A program made the translations under genes and the position numbers. Positions 8,687 to 16,732 of a stretch of 64,000 nt of DNA are shown piece after piece. Numbering within the stretch: position 1 is the first letter of the stretch; each line of letters opens with the position of its first letter. Location: the NCBI RefSeq assembly GCF_007829955.1, contig NZ_VIWX01000005.1, positions 124,001 to 188,000 on the forward strand, given 5' to 3'. A model generated the notes under the pieces. That model searched no databases, had not been told where the DNA came from, and saw only the letters and a program-made list of their open reading frames with translations. The stretch comes from Saccharopolyspora dendranthemae (GTDB lineage Bacteria; Actinomycetota; Actinomycetes; Mycobacteriales; Pseudonocardiaceae).

Positions 8687-9772
8687 ATGAATCGAGGTCC
8701 CAGCCAGTTGTTCGGCAGGCACGACGCCGAAGAAGAGCTGAGCACCAGGCCCGATCACGCACTCGTCGGCGTCATCAGGATGCCGGGGAACGTGACGAGT
8801 CCGGTGCGCTCGATCGTCCGGCGCATCCTCGGTGCGATGGTCGCGCTGGCCGCCACCGTCGCCATCGTCTACATCGGCCGCGAGGGCTACCGGGACGCCG
8901 CGGGCGGCGAGATCAGCGTGCTCGACGTCGTCTACTACGCCACGGTGTCGTTGTCGACCACCGGCTACGGCGACATCACCCCGGTGTCCGACAAAGCACG
9001 TCTGGTGAACGTGCTGGTCATCACTCCGCTTCGCGTGCTGTTCCTGATCGTCCTGGTCGGTACGACACTGGAAGTGCTCACCGAGCGCTCGCGGCAAGCT
9101 TTCAAGATCCAACGCTGGAGGTCCAAGGTGCGCGACCACGTGGTCGTCATCGGATACGGAACCAAGGGACGTTCCGCGGTCACCGCACTGCTCGGCGAAG
9201 GCGCCGACCCGGGCCGCATCGTCGTGGTCGACACCGACCGCGCGTCGCTGGAGTCGGCGTCCGCGCAGGGCCTGGTGACGGTCAACGGTTCCGGTACCCG
9301 CTCGGACGTGCTGCGCGTGGCGGGTCTGCCGCGCGCCCGCGCGATCGTGATCGCCCCCGCCCGCGACGACACCGCCGTGCTGGTGACCCTGACCGCCCGG
9401 GAGCTCGCCCCGAAGGCGCAGATCGTCGCCGCCGTCCGGGAAGCCGAGAACGTGCACCTGCTGCGCCAGTCGGGCGCGGATTCGGTGGTGGTCTCCAGCG
9501 AGACGGCGGGTCGTCTGCTCGGCATGGCGACGTCGACGCCGTCGGTGGTGGAGATGTTCGAGGACCTGCTCAGCCCCGAGGTGGGTCTGGCGATCGCCGA
9601 GCGCGAGGTGGAGCGCCAGGAGGTCGGCGGTTCGCCGCGGCACCTGGCCGACATCGTGCTGGGCGTGGTCCGCGACGGTGAGCTCTACCGGGTGGACGCT
9701 CCGGAAGCGGATGCGATCGAGGCCGGTGACCGGCTCCTCTACGTGCGCAAGGTGAGTCCGCCGCAAACGTGA
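8687..9772 (+). CDS. Potassium channel with RCK (TrkA-N) domain
   Basis: A 361-residue two-helix K+ channel. One membrane helix (residues about 45-65, MVALAATVAIVYIG) is followed by a pore loop with the selectivity filter TTGYGD and a second helix (VLVITPLRVLFLIVLV). The cytoplasmic part carries a Rossmann RCK domain beginning VVVIGYGTKG and a C-terminal TrkA-C-like region. Such channels are tetramers gated by ligands bound to RCK rings. An ATG at 8687 preceded by ggggag is chosen over the longer upstream frame, which overlaps the divergent gene. It corresponds by position to Rv3200c of M. tuberculosis, also next to adnAB. Confidence 0.88.
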   Translation: MNRGPSQLFGRHDAEEELSTRPDHALVGVIRMPGNVTSPVRSIVRRILGAMVALAATVAIVYIGREGYRDAAGGEISVLDVVYYATVSLSTTGYGDITPVSDKARLVNVLVITPLRVLFLIVLVGTTLEVLTERSRQAFKIQRWRSKVRDHVVVIGYGTKGRSAVTALLGEGADPGRIVVVDTDRASLESASAQGLVTVNGSGTRSDVLRVAGLPRARAIVIAPARDDTAVLVTLTARELAPKAQIVAAVREAENVHLLRQSGADSVVVSSETAGRLLGMATSTPSVVEMFEDLLSPEVGLAIAEREVERQEVGGSPRHLADIVLGVVRDGELYRVDAPEADAIEAGDRLLYVRKVSPPQT

Positions 9773-9829
9773 TCTTCTGACCCCGGGTATCACCCGATCC
9801 AGTTACGGGTTTCTGGGACTATCGGTGTT

Positions 9830-10258
9830 GTGGGAAGCACGCGCGGTTCGGCCTCGGTGGCGTCGATCCTGCTCGTCCTGGGCGTTCTCGGCGTCCTGGT
9901 GGCCGGCTTGACGGTGTGGCCGCTGGTCACGGCGTCCGGGCAGTCGGAGGTCGCCGAGCGCCGGGGGACGGCCGTCGTCGTCGAGCCTCGCCCGTGCGGT
10001 CCCCGCGCGGCAGGTGACGTGGTCGAGGTGACGATCGACGGGCAGACCCGGCGCGCGACCTTCGACGGCTGCGGGCACACCAGGGGTCAGCGCCTCGAAG
10101 TCATGGTTCCCGCCCGAGCGGCGGGGAAACTGCGCGTCACCCCGGCCAAGACCGAGTTGTCCGAGCTCGACGCCCTCGCCTGGCGCACCAACATCGTCCT
10201 GATCACGCTCGCCGCAGTGGCCGGCGGAGGCTACGGAATCCTCCTCGGCCGCCGCTAG
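9830..10258 (+). CDS. Small two-helix membrane protein
   Basis: A 142-residue protein with an N-terminal hydrophobic helix (residues about 9-30) and a C-terminal helix (about 117-137), leaving an extracytoplasmic or cytoplasmic middle domain of about 85 residues with two cysteines (RPCGPRAA and DGCGHTRG). The layout resembles actinobacterial two-TM proteins annotated as DUF3592-like, but the match is not certain and I give no function. The start is a GTG 57 bp after the channel gene. A structured repeat follows immediately after the stop, between this gene and the convergent zinc peptidase. Confidence 0.6.
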   Translation: MGSTRGSASVASILLVLGVLGVLVAGLTVWPLVTASGQSEVAERRGTAVVVEPRPCGPRAAGDVVEVTIDGQTRRATFDGCGHTRGQRLEVMVPARAAGKLRVTPAKTELSELDALAWRTNIVLITLAAVAGGGYGILLGRR

Positions 10259-10274
10259 GAGCTGTATATGTATT

Positions 10275-10428
10275 GCTTTGCGTGGCGGTGCGGGTGGCGG
10301 AACCTGATCGCCTTCGTGGACTCCGTGCGCCGCTCCTGATGTATGCCAATACACGGCGTCCCGGCGTACTCGCCACGAAGGCGCTCAGAACCCGCGGCGG
10401 TGCGAGCTGAGTCCCACACCTGAAACAA
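10275..10428 (+). repeat. Structured intergenic repeat, family 1, copy B
   Basis: Second copy of the 7804-7953 element, again in a convergent gap. The long stem is ctgatcgccttcgtgg (10304-10319) with ccacgaaggcgctcag (10373-10388), one mismatch. Its sequence differs from copy A at most positions, yet both arms changed together. The apical hairpin is TGTAT-gcca-ATACA in a shifted register. A further palindrome (cggctccgccg) follows at about 10430-10440. Confidence 0.75.
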
Positions 10429-10455
10429 CGGCTCCGCCGCATTCCCCAACAGCGC

Positions 10456-11565
10456 CTAGTCCACGTCGCCCGGGGACGAGAGCCAGGTGTTGCACTCGGT
10501 GATCCGGTTCTTGCTGAACCCCTGCTCGACCCACTGCGAGTTGGTCTGGATGCTGCCGTGGTCCTGGGTGTTGCTGTTCTCGTCACCACGCCCGGCCGAG
10601 TCGCGGAGCGCGGGGAAGATGAGGTCGTTGCTCACCCCGCCGTTCTGGAAGGCGGCGAGGGACATGCCTTCGAAGCAGGTCGCCTGGAGCTCGGAGCGCC
10701 GGGTGAGTTCGAGCCCGGCCGGGGACGTGCCGCCGACGCTCGCGGAGGCGTTGCCGTAGGCGCCGTTGATGCCCGAGAGCCGTTGCAGCGCATGGCCGAA
10801 CTCGTGCGCGAGCTGCCCGAGGAACACCCCGGCATCGGACCGGCCCTCGACCTCGGAGTAGTAGCGCGCGGTCATGTAGATGGTGTTGTCCTGCGGGCAG
10901 TACAGCGCCGTCTGGTCCCAGGTCCGCAGCCCGCAGGGCGTGTTGATGTCGTCGCCGGTGGTGACAACCTTCGGTGTGTCCGTGGGCAGGTTCGCTTCTT
11001 CCAGCGCCGGTTCCCACGCTCGCACGAGGCACGGCAGCACGGCTTGGTAGAAGGCGTCCTGCGAGGCCACGTCGGTGGAGAACTCCGGGAGCGAGCAGGA
11101 GGTGGTGACGGCCCCGTTCCCCTCGACGTTGAGCGGGTTGTCCCCGAGCTTGAGCACCGGCACCGCGTTCGTGGACACCTCCGAGGTGGAGCTGGAGGTC
11201 GAGGTCGGCGCAGAAGTGGAGGTTTCCGAAGTGGTTTCGCTCGCGCTCGTGCTGGTCGAGATCGGCGGTCCGCTGGGCGCGACCGGTTCCTCCGCCTGGT
11301 GGGACGACTCGGAGAGGGCGACCGCTCCGACGGTCCCGAACCCGAACAGGGCCACCGCTGCCAGCACGAGCGCGACGACGAGCCCGGTGTTGCTCCGCTG
11401 CGGAGGCGGCGGAGCGTGCTGCGGGATCCGGGGGATCGGCCCGGTCGGCCGCTCCTCGAACGGAATCCACGAAGCCGGCACCTGCCCAGGCGGCGGAGGC
11501 TGCTGCCACTGCTGGGGCTGCCACTGCGGAGGTTGCCACTGCGGAGGCATCGGAGGCTGCGTCAT
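10456..11565 (-). CDS. Membrane-anchored neutral zinc metallopeptidase (YpfJ/PF04228-like)
   Basis: A 369-residue protein. An N-terminal cytoplasmic tail of about 58 residues is extremely Pro/Gln-rich. One membrane helix (about 62-85, GLVVALVLAAVALFGFGTVGAV) and a Ser/Thr-rich linker lead to an extracellular peptidase domain. That domain carries the zincin signature AHEFGHALQ and a downstream ELQATCFEG segment, as in putative neutral zinc metallopeptidases where the Glu is the third ligand. Paired cysteines (CSLPEF, LPCLVRAW, TPCGLRTW, LYCPQD, ATCFEG, ECNTW) suggest disulphides. The ATG at 11565 is preferred over an upstream in-frame start, which would add 50 unconserved-looking residues. Confidence 0.75.
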   Translation of the reverse strand: MTQPPMPPQWQPPQWQPQQWQQPPPPGQVPASWIPFEERPTGPIPRIPQHAPPPPQRSNTGLVVALVLAAVALFGFGTVGAVALSESSHQAEEPVAPSGPPISTSTSASETTSETSTSAPTSTSSSTSEVSTNAVPVLKLGDNPLNVEGNGAVTTSCSLPEFSTDVASQDAFYQAVLPCLVRAWEPALEEANLPTDTPKVVTTGDDINTPCGLRTWDQTALYCPQDNTIYMTARYYSEVEGRSDAGVFLGQLAHEFGHALQRLSGINGAYGNASASVGGTSPAGLELTRRSELQATCFEGMSLAAFQNGGVSNDLIFPALRDSAGRGDENSNTQDHGSIQTNSQWVEQGFSKNRITECNTWLSSPGDVD

Positions 11566-12003
11566 CCGCAGAACCCCGTCCTCCGCCCGCAGCAGGCCGC
11601 AGCCCTCCCGCCCGACGACAAAGCCCTCATCCCACCGACTTCCCACCCAAGAACAAGACCGAGGCCAAACCCTAACCCCACGAACCCCGCCACAACCCGA
11701 GAACGTCCGAACCAACCCCCAGGCGCACGGGGCTCAGCAGTGGTCCCGTCCCGGACGTGACCTCGCCACCTCCCAGTTTTAGTCCAAACCGAGCCATGAT
11801 CATGTCCGAAATGTCGGCTCAGTTATGACTAAAACTGGGACTTGCCGAGCGCCACTCACGTTCGCGGCCGAGAACTCTTGACACGCATTCCGGCCATTTC
11901 AGGCTTGAGCCCGTTCGTGCCGAGGTCGCAGCAGGGGAGACGAGGGGTCGTCGATATCTGACCTGCTGGGCTCCTAGACGACGCTCGACCAGGTCGAAAT
12001 GTC
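11566..12003. other. 438-bp gene-free stretch
   Basis: Holds the upstream region of the minus-strand metallopeptidase and one 70-bp inverted element at 11771-11840. I see no convincing gene in the remainder; reading frames here look like chance frames. Confidence 0.6.
11771..11840 (+). repeat. 70-bp inverted element (family 2), copy 1, subtype A
   Basis: Exactly 70 bp. The arms start tcccagttttagtccaaac and end with its complement (two changed bases, gttatgact). The subtype A interior has gagcc and ggctc extending the stem, then atgatcatgtccgaaatgtc as the loop. It lies 205 bp upstream of the metallopeptidase start. Confidence 0.85.
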
Positions 12004-12432
12004 TCAGGAATCGACGGCTTCGAGGCGGACTCCTCCTGGTGTTGAGCTGCCTCGAAGGACGAGGTTCGAGCTGTACGTTCCGCCGGGAATTCGGGAGGCG
12101 TTGAGCTCAACGGCCCGGAAGATCTCGCCGTTGTGCATGAAGAAGAGCAGTTGGCCGGGCCCGGCGTAGTAGTCCTCGATATCGACCTCGCTGTGAACCT
12201 TGGCTTGCACCTCTTCTTTGCTGGTGTACTCCTCGAAGACGTGCACGGTGTCCCATGAGCCGGGCTGCATCTCCCGCATCGCCCGTTCCCGACCAGGCTG
12301 GGTGAGACTGTTGACCTGGTCGTAGAGAGCCTGGTCGCGTTCGGGTTCAGCACCTCCGGTGGCGCACCCGGCCAGTGACAGCACGAGCAGCGAACTCGCC
12401 GCGAAACGCTTCAGCACGTCAGTAGTTCCCAT
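12004..12432 (-). CDS. Small lipoprotein, putative immunity protein
   Basis: A 142-residue protein with a lipoprotein signal: a short basic start, hydrophobic LLVLSL and the lipobox LAGC near residue 22. The mature part is acidic and contains VHVFEEYTSKEEVQAKV and GPGQLLFFMHNGEIFRAVEL. I do not recognise a family. It overlaps the 3' end of the toxin-like gene upstream by 14 bases in another frame, so it is co-translated with it. Small membrane-anchored proteins right after ESX/LXG-type toxins are commonly immunity proteins; that role is inferred from position only. Start options are ATG at 12444 or 12432 or GTG at 12417; 12432 is used. Confidence 0.65.
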   Translation of the reverse strand: MGTTDVLKRFAASSLLVLSLAGCATGGAEPERDQALYDQVNSLTQPGRERAMREMQPGSWDTVHVFEEYTSKEEVQAKVHSEVDIEDYYAGPGQLLFFMHNGEIFRAVELNASRIPGGTYSSNLVLRGSSTPGGVRLEAVDS

Positions 12433-13714
12433 CCGTCGTTCCATAGCTGTCCGCATCGTCACCGGGGTTGTAACCGCCAGACCAATGCCGGTCGGGCTCC
12501 TTCGGAGCGTGCCCGCCAGGATCTGGCGCGGCTTGGGCATTGCCGGATTGACCGATCTCAACCCGATCGCTGTAGTTGAGGTTTCCTTGTCTGTCGTGCA
12601 CGAGCACGTCGCCGTTGCGCACAGCCTCTTCGACGTGTCGAGCCAGTTCCTCCGGGCTCGCGTCGGGGTGTGCCTCGGCGATGCCCCTGCCGACCTCGTT
12701 GTTGTACAGGTCCATCGCTTCGACCGTGGACGCGTTCGCCTGGTCTTGGGGGAGTCGTTCGTGCGCGGTGGTGTAGCTCTCGGTCCATTCCGCACCGAAG
12801 CGTTGTGCCAGAAGGGCGTTCCAGTAGGTGTGCCGGAAAGCATCCCCGTGGCCATCGGTGCTGCCCTGACCTCCGAACGCTTCGAAACCGGATTCCTGAG
12901 CGAGCTCGTAGATGTCGTAAGCGTCTTTGACGCCGGCTGCACCGAGATCGGTGAGCAGAGAAGCTTCACCGGCTGTCATCGGCTTCGGTTCGAACCCGAA
13001 CTGTTCGGCGATCCAGCCCATTGCTCCGTCCGGGAACGTGACCATGCCGTTCGGGTCGGGTGTGACCTGGTATTCGTGCAGGATCTCCTCGATCGGTTTG
13101 CGCTGGTCACCGGACGCAGCGGCGAGGAAAACGATCGGGCCGAGCGGGCCGGAGGCGGACGCGAAGGTCTTCGCCGTCTCCTCGTCTTCGGTGCGAAGCT
13201 TGGTCACGAGCTTCGCCGCGTCGGTAACGGCCGATCGGGCGTGGTCCGCGAGGTCATTGGCAGCAGGTGACGTTGCCGCGTCGGGTGGGAGCGCATCGGC
13301 CTTGTGCTGCAGGTCGAGAAGGTATTGCTGGAGTGCGCTGTGCTCCTGGTGCGCGGATCGGAGCGAGTCGGCGACCGAGGTCAGCAGCTTGCTCGCTGCG
13401 GCGAAGAGGGTGCTGTCGGTCTCCAACTCCTTCGTCGCGGACATCAGCGCTCCGCTCGCCGCATCGGCGGCCTGGCCGGACCAGATGGCCGGGAGCCGTT
13501 CGACTGCCATGGCGGCGGAATCCTGCTGCGCTCCGTCCAGTCCCTGACCTGCTCGTGTGAACGCGTGGAGCAGATCGTCGATTCCACCGGGGTCACCCAG
13601 CGCGTGCCGGGCATCGGCGATCGCAGCGGCGAGGTTCTCCGGGCGCAGGGAACTCGCGATCCGCTCAAGATCCGCGGCTCGACGTGTGAGGTCGCCCGTG
13701 GTCGTCTGGTTCAC
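12419..13714 (-). CDS. ESX/LXG-type effector with DUF6973-like C-terminal domain
   Basis: A 431-residue protein. The N-terminal half is helical and carries a WXG motif (PAIWSGQAADAA, near residue 80) like substrates of type VII secretion. A linker follows, and the C-terminal half contains GHGDAFRHTYWNAL, AHERLPQD, EAMDLYNNEVGR and NLNYSDR. This His/Asp/Asn-rich set matches my recollection of the DUF6973 domain found at the end of polymorphic toxins; its activity is not established to my knowledge. The GTG start at 13714 overlaps the upstream WXG gene by 4 bases, and the 3' end overlaps a lipoprotein gene. The three-gene order partner-toxin-lipoprotein suggests a contact-dependent toxin module. 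Confidence 0.72.
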   Translation of the reverse strand: MNQTTTGDLTRRAADLERIASSLRPENLAAAIADARHALGDPGGIDDLLHAFTRAGQGLDGAQQDSAAMAVERLPAIWSGQAADAASGALMSATKELETDSTLFAAASKLLTSVADSLRSAHQEHSALQQYLLDLQHKADALPPDAATSPAANDLADHARSAVTDAAKLVTKLRTEDEETAKTFASASGPLGPIVFLAAASGDQRKPIEEILHEYQVTPDPNGMVTFPDGAMGWIAEQFGFEPKPMTAGEASLLTDLGAAGVKDAYDIYELAQESGFEAFGGQGSTDGHGDAFRHTYWNALLAQRFGAEWTESYTTAHERLPQDQANASTVEAMDLYNNEVGRGIAEAHPDASPEELARHVEEAVRNGDVLVHDRQGNLNYSDRVEIGQSGNAQAAPDPGGHAPKEPDRHWSGGYNPGDDADSYGTTDGNY

Positions 13715-14010
13715 AGGACACCGCCGATCTGACCCTTGCCGGACTCGTCCGCGGCGCCGTACGTGGTGGCGCTGTCGTGGACCTCCTGCGCGGTCCGGTC
13801 GTAAGCCTCCAGCCGTTTCGTGAGGTTGTCGAAGAGCAATTGCTGGAAAGCGCTGAACGCTTCCCCGCAGGTCGTCGTGGCGAAGACCCGACCGCCTTCC
13901 GAGGAGGCGCCGTCCCACGCGGAGCGGATCGAGCGAAGGTCCGTCGCCAGCACGCCGATCTCGCGTGAGGCGTTCCGGACCTCGTCGGGCGTCAGGTTGA
14001 ACCCGGTCAT
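13711..14010 (-). CDS. WXG100-like small ESX protein
   Basis: A 99-residue protein of the size and helical hairpin pattern of WXG100 (EsxA/EsxB-like) proteins, with the turn motif SAWDGAS near residue 32. It starts with MTGFNLTPDEVRNASREIG and has no signal peptide, as expected for type VII substrates that pair with a larger partner. The stop overlaps the start of the effector gene (GTGA), so it is the likely secretion partner or chaperone of that effector. No ESX core genes (EccC, EccD, MycP) are in this window, so secretion would depend on machinery encoded elsewhere. Confidence 0.7.
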   Translation of the reverse strand: MTGFNLTPDEVRNASREIGVLATDLRSIRSAWDGASSEGGRVFATTTCGEAFSAFQQLLFDNLTKRLEAYDRTAQEVHDSATTYGAADESGKGQIGGVL

Positions 14011-14171
14011 GGATGCGACTCCTCCCCAGTGCGTCCGTCGCGGCCAGAGAGTCTCGCAATCTCAGAGCACGCACATCGGCGGATCAGGGGATTTTGTGAG
14101 GATTCGGACACCCTGCCGCGGTCTGCGGGCTGGACGTAGTGGTTGTGGTCCATCAGCCTCGATGCCCTGCT

Positions 14172-14360
14172 TCAGTAGTCCCACGTGTGTTCGTGGTGGG
14201 TTTGGTTGTTGGCGATGGTGGTGCATTCGGGGCAGCGTTCGGTGATGGTTCTGCTCGGGGGTTCTTGGGGCCAGGGGGTGGCCGTGGGGATGAGGAGCCA
14301 CGTTTCGCAGAGGGCGGGGACCCAAGCGCCGGTATATACCGAACCGGGGAGCGTCGTCAT
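14172..14360 (-). CDS. Small Cys-containing hypothetical protein next to the DUF397 pair
   Basis: A 62-residue frame (up to 88 residues if the ATG at 14438 is used). It reads MTTLPGSVYTGAWVPALCET and ends with CPECTTIANNQTHHEHTWDY, a CxxC plus three His that could hold zinc. Short Trp- and Cys-containing proteins of this kind often accompany DUF397/DUF5753 genes in actinomycetes, which is the main reason to accept it. It is divergent from the regulator. No clear ribosome site supports either start. Confidence 0.45.
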   Translation of the reverse strand: MTTLPGSVYTGAWVPALCETWLLIPTATPWPQEPPSRTITERCPECTTIANNQTHHEHTWDY

Positions 14361-14599
14361 GGCATGACGAATCTTGAAACCTGAGCCGACGATCCAGAAC
14401 ACATCCGCGCGGTCGCGTCGGAACACGTCGAAAACCATCCCATTGAGTCCTTTGCTCGAAATGCCGTGGAACCGGAATGGGATGGGAAGTTAAGTTCGCT
14501 TCAGCAGTTCATCCACCAGTGAAACGTTTCCCCGAGAACCGAAGCAGTGAAGCGGAATTCGAAGCAGGGGAGCCCGTCACGAACTACCCGGAGGTCAGG

Positions 14600-15445
14600 G
14601 TGCCGGCGAGATCCCGCCTGTTTCGCGTCAACCTGGGGGCCGAGCTCCGAACTCTCCGCGAGCGCACCAAGATGTCCACCCGAACGGTGGCCGCCCGCCT
14701 GGGCACCAGCCCGGCGTGGGTGAGCAGGACCGAGACCGGAGCCCGCTACCCGACGCCGGAGGAAGTCGGCGCGCTCTGCCACCTCTACGGCGCCACCAGC
14801 GAGATGTGCGACCTCCTGACGGCGAAGGCGGAGTCCAACGACGGATCGGTGATCAACCTGCCTTCGCACGACCAATTCGCGGACCAGCTCGCGAACGTCA
14901 TGTTGTTGGAGACCGAGGCCTGGCGCGTGACTGAGTACGAGCTGGCGTTGGTTCCAGGACTGCTGCAGACGGCCGATTACGCGCGTCAGATCTTCGCCAC
15001 CGTCCAACGTCCGCAGGCCGAGATCGAGCGCATGGTCTCCACAAGGCTGGGGCGGCAGCCGCTGCTCTCTCGGCCGAAGGGGCCTGAACTGCGATTCTTG
15101 CTCGACGAATTCGTGCTGCGCAGGCTCATCGGTGGTCCGGCAGTGATGCGGGAACAACTGCGCAAGATCGCCTCGGAGGCAGATCGCCCGAGCGTCCACG
15201 TGCGGGTCATACCAGCAGCGGCAGGCGCACACGCCGGCTTGGACGGGACGTTTGCGGTGTACGAGTTCGCAGCTGTCGAGACCTACGTCTACTTGGAGTA
15301 CAGGAAGGGTGGAATTTTCCTGGCTGACCCCGAGGACACGCGTCGGTATGTTGATGTGCGGGACGCACTTTGGGAGTCGGCGCTCGACGAGCAGGCATCC
15401 GTCGAGCTGGTCGGCTCGTTAGCGGAAGGGTTAGCTGATGACTGA
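14600..15445 (+). CDS. XRE-family regulator with DUF5753 domain
   Basis: A 281-residue protein. The N-terminal helix-turn-helix spans residues about 17-70 (LGAELRTLRERTKMSTRTVAARLGTSPAWVSRTETG). The C-terminal DUF5753 domain contains LLETEAWRVTEYELALVPGLLQTADYAR and RVIPAAAGAHAGLDGTF, both typical of this Pseudonocardiaceae/Streptomyces family. These regulators are usually paired with a small DUF397 protein, as here, where the genes overlap by 8 bases. The GTG at 14600 follows ggagg with a 5-nt gap and gives the usual family length; the longer frame from 14477 would add 41 residues without homology. The target is unknown, but the ESX-like gene clusters on both sides are candidates. Confidence 0.85.
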   Translation: MPARSRLFRVNLGAELRTLRERTKMSTRTVAARLGTSPAWVSRTETGARYPTPEEVGALCHLYGATSEMCDLLTAKAESNDGSVINLPSHDQFADQLANVMLLETEAWRVTEYELALVPGLLQTADYARQIFATVQRPQAEIERMVSTRLGRQPLLSRPKGPELRFLLDEFVLRRLIGGPAVMREQLRKIASEADRPSVHVRVIPAAAGAHAGLDGTFAVYEFAAVETYVYLEYRKGGIFLADPEDTRRYVDVRDALWESALDEQASVELVGSLAEGLADD

Positions 15446-15632
15446 CCTCGTATGGCGCAAGAGCAGCCGCAGCGGCTCCGAGACGAAGTGCGTCGAGGTC
15501 GCGCAGGCCGCCGACGGGATCGCGGTGCGTGACTCCAAGGACCCGGAGGGTGGCCAGCTGCGGGTCGGGCCATCCGAGTGGGGAAGCTTCCTGAGCGGCC
15601 TCAAGGGTGGGCGCTTCCGCTCGGCCAAGTAG
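15438..15632 (+). CDS. DUF397 protein
   Basis: A 64-residue protein with the family hallmarks WRKSSRSGSETKCVEVA and AVRDSKDPEGGQL. DUF397 proteins work with their XRE/DUF5753 neighbours, in some species as antagonists of the regulator (BldB and toxin-antitoxin-like proposals exist). The ATG lies inside the last codons of the regulator gene, so translation is coupled. The stop is followed by a 140-bp gap and then the PPE/EspG cluster on the same strand. Confidence 0.88.
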   Translation: MTDLVWRKSSRSGSETKCVEVAQAADGIAVRDSKDPEGGQLRVGPSEWGSFLSGLKGGRFRSAK

Positions 15633-15772
15633 GTGATCGTGATCCCGTGACCTGGGGTGGGGTGTGTCGCAGGTCAAGTTTGTCCAGATTCCCCGGAACC
15701 GTTACGCGCGCGGGCGCGTCAAGCTAAAGTAATCACGGTTCATGGGGGATCACAGGGTCCGGAGGATCTGAG

Positions 15773-16183
15773 ATGGCAGGCGCAGAGGGCGGGTTCGCCG
15801 CAGCGCAAGAAGGTTTGAAGGCCGTCAGCGGCCAGACCGGATGGATCAACTCGCAGGTAGGCGCGGGCAAGCTCGCGCTGAACCCCGAGGCAGCGGAGAA
15901 GGCTGCCAAGCGCTGCGAAGACGAGATCCGAGAGCTTGCTCGTGCCATGCGTGACGCTGAGCAGATCACCCGTGTCTCTGGACTGGGGAACTATCCGGAT
16001 GGCCAAGACTTGACCCAGCGGTTTGTGGACAAGGCGTCGGCGCCGGGGACTGGAGCGGTCGACCTGGTCCGTCAGCTCCAGGATGAGTTGAAGAGTCAGG
16101 CGGAGGCCTTTCGGGCTGCTGCCAAGGATTACCGTGCCACCGACGAGCAGAACGCTGACGATTTGAGGCGAGGTATTCAGTGA
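15773..16183 (+). CDS. Small helical ESX-associated protein
   Basis: A 136-residue, almost entirely helical, alanine-rich protein without signal peptide or cysteine export motif (AEKAAKRCEDEIRELARAM, RQLQDELKSQAEAFRAAAKD). It lacks a clear WXG turn but has the size and helical character of type VII secretion substrates. It is first in a run of four genes (this, a DUF3558 lipoprotein, a PPE-like protein and EspG) whose starts and stops nearly touch; its stop overlaps the next start by 4 bases. I infer it is a secreted partner of the PPE-like protein. Confidence 0.65.
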   Translation: MAGAEGGFAAAQEGLKAVSGQTGWINSQVGAGKLALNPEAAEKAAKRCEDEIRELARAMRDAEQITRVSGLGNYPDGQDLTQRFVDKASAPGTGAVDLVRQLQDELKSQAEAFRAAAKDYRATDEQNADDLRRGIQ

Positions 16184-16719
16184 GTTTGGTTTCCCGGTCC
16201 GTTGTTGCAGGCATCGCTGGACTTGCTTTGGTGGGTCTTTCCGCCTGCTCGGGTGGCTCCAATGCGGGTGGTGAGCAGCCCGGTGCACCCACGACCGAGA
16301 CGCAATCTACGGGTCTTTCGAGTTTTGATCCGTGCACCTTCTTGACGGCCGACGAGCTCACGGCGGCCGGTGTGCAGGCGGGGCCTGGTCGCCCTGCCAA
16401 TGCTCTTGAATCCCAGCCTGGTTGTGACTGGGAGGGTGAGAACGTTCTGTTCACTCTGAGCAAGAACGAGACTCAGGACTTCGAGGCTTACAGCAAGAAC
16501 AACTTCGAGAAGTTCGAACGGTTCGATCTCGACGGTCGCCAGGCTGCGCGTGCGATCACCTCGGGTTCCGGGGGGCATGGGATCTGTTCGGTAATTCTTG
16601 GTGCTGGCGGCGGCATCGTTGACGTGAACGTCGCTGGAATTATGCGCGATTCCGTGGCTGATCCGTGTGGTGAGGCGGAGAAGATCTCTCGCCAGATCGC
16701 ACCGAGACTGCCTCAATGA
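16180..16719 (+). CDS. DUF3558 lipoprotein
   Basis: A 179-residue lipoprotein. The signal peptide ends in the lipobox LSAC (residues about 20-23) and is followed by a Gly/Ser/Thr-rich linker. The folded part shows the DUF3558 pattern: SFDPCTFLTADEL, a Cys in QPGCDWEG, CSVILGAGGG and ADPCGEAEKIS. The spaced cysteines probably form two disulphides. Its function is unknown. Position between two ESX-type substrates in one operon suggests a surface role linked to that secretion system. The GTG start overlaps the preceding stop. Confidence 0.78.
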   Translation: MSLVSRSVVAGIAGLALVGLSACSGGSNAGGEQPGAPTTETQSTGLSSFDPCTFLTADELTAAGVQAGPGRPANALESQPGCDWEGENVLFTLSKNETQDFEAYSKNNFEKFERFDLDGRQAARAITSGSGGHGICSVILGAGGGIVDVNVAGIMRDSVADPCGEAEKISRQIAPRLPQ

Positions 16720-16732
16720 TTCAGGGGGAGTG

